From the NCBI RefSeq assembly GCF_002811955.1, contig NZ_NPEF01000240.1:1-5543 (forward strand): DNA of 5,543 nt, read 5' to 3'. A model generated the notes under the pieces. It had not been told where the DNA came from. It made no database searches and worked only from the letters and a program-made list of their open reading frames with translations. This document shows positions 5,010 to 5,543 of this stretch, piece by piece. The translations under genes were made by a program, and so were the position numbers. This DNA comes from Leptospira ellisii. Its GTDB lineage: Bacteria > Spirochaetota > Leptospiria > Leptospirales > Leptospiraceae. The number at the start of each line of letters is the position of its first letter. Position 1 is the first letter of the stretch.

Positions 5010-5543
5010 TCAGGTTCTTTTTTTATCTTCCACACTCATAGAAGAAAGCGTTTCGTAACCTTTGATAAACAAATGAGCCAATCGGCGAATCACGTCCTCT
5101 TTATCCGGCATGGAATCGTATTTAGTAACGTATCCATAAACGTTAACATCCGGCACGGATAGTTCTTCGACTAAGGAGGCGTATTCTTTGATTTTTTTCG
5201 GGCTCGGCTTATTCCCTTCGATGATACGATCGACCGCGATTCGAAGTTGTTCGTAATTGCCGATCTTCCAAACGCCTTCGCACTCCTGGTACCATGCGCT
5301 CCCGAATATCAGAGCGTTCTTCCCCCTAACCACCGATTCCAAAATCACAGTTCCTGTCGCCGCCGCCACGAACCGCGAAGAGTCTATCAACTTAAACGTT
5401 TCGAACTCGTCGCTCACGAATACGACATTACCCAAAGCCGATATTTTCTTATAATAATCCGCGTTTCTCGCGCGAAACCCCTCGGACATGGGCCAGAATA
5501 TCGCCATATTTTCCTTAAAATAGATCTTCCATCCGGTCGGAAT
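5010..5543 (-). CDS. Capsule-polysaccharide-type glycosyltransferase, C-terminal part (5' end outside window)
   Basis: The frame is open to the window edge, so only the last 177 residues and the TGA stop are seen. An ATG at 5507-5505 lies in frame, but 12 codons upstream of it (IPTGWKIYFKEN) continue the fold, so it is not the true start. The visible part matches the C-terminal half of proteins annotated as capsule polysaccharide biosynthesis proteins (GT-B-like, Capsule_synth type). There is a strand with KIYFKEN, where relatives usually have KEHP, then an R...YYKKIS helix and a GNVVFVS strand. The segment TGTVILESVVRGKNALIFG follows, and then a WY pair, a typical donor-site layout. A hydrophilic tail ends in EDKKRT. 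By family it is a cytoplasmic or membrane-associated sugar transferase for surface polysaccharide; donor and acceptor cannot be told. The methyltransferase gene starts 37 nt downstream on the same strand. The class is fairly sure, the exact activity is not. Confidence 0.75.
   Translation of the reverse strand: MPTGWKIYFKENMAIFWPMSEGFRARNADYYKKISALGNVVFVSDEFETFKLIDSSRFVAAATGTVILESVVRGKNALIFGSAWYQECEGVWKIGNYEQLRIAVDRIIEGNKPSPKKIKEYASLVEELSVPDVNVYGYVTKYDSMPDKEDVIRRLAHLFIKGYETLSSMSVEDKKRT

Overview
The window is a single minus-strand gene cluster, read from position 5543 down to 1, with eight genes packed almost end to end. The two outermost genes are cut by the window edges. It looks like part of a bacterial surface-polysaccharide locus (O-antigen, capsule or glycoprotein glycan) that makes and modifies a nonulosonic (sialic-acid-like) sugar. 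Base composition by eye is about 43-46% GC. The gene style and the mix of genes recall Leptospira rfb-type loci, but no ribosomal or other marker gene is present, so this assignment is tentative.

In transcription order: (1) 5543-5010, the C-terminal part of a capsule-polysaccharide-type glycosyltransferase; (2) 4972-4268, a class I SAM-dependent methyltransferase; (3) 4265-3072, a class II aminoacyl-tRNA-synthetase paralogue of the amino acid:[carrier protein] ligase type; (4) 3061-2831, a small acyl/peptidyl carrier protein with an intact phosphopantetheine serine; (5) 2834-2148, an SGNH/GDSL-fold hydrolase or acyltransferase; (6) 2139-1099, a NeuB-type nonulosonic acid synthase with a C-terminal SAF (antifreeze-like) domain; (7) 1030-176, a TIM-barrel protein of the xylose isomerase-like/AP endonuclease 2 superfamily; (8) 179-1, the N-terminal CBS-like segment of what is probably a PtmE-type sugar-1-phosphate nucleotidyltransferase. 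The shortest spacings are a 2-nt gap, a 10-nt gap, an 8-nt gap and two 4-nt TTGA stop/start overlaps, which strongly suggest one operon. No promoter or terminator is evident inside the window, and no intergenic stretch exceeds 68 bases.

The most interesting part is the middle. A ligase that would load an amino acid onto a carrier protein sits beside its likely carrier protein, an SGNH enzyme, a methyltransferase and a nonulosonic acid synthase. The simplest joint reading is that the cluster makes a legionaminic-acid-like sugar and decorates it, or a neighbouring sugar, with an aminoacyl group that may be methylated, using a carrier-protein thioester as donor. The gene families are read from the sequence; the joint pathway is inference. 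There are no RNA genes, mobile elements, CRISPR arrays or notable long repeats.
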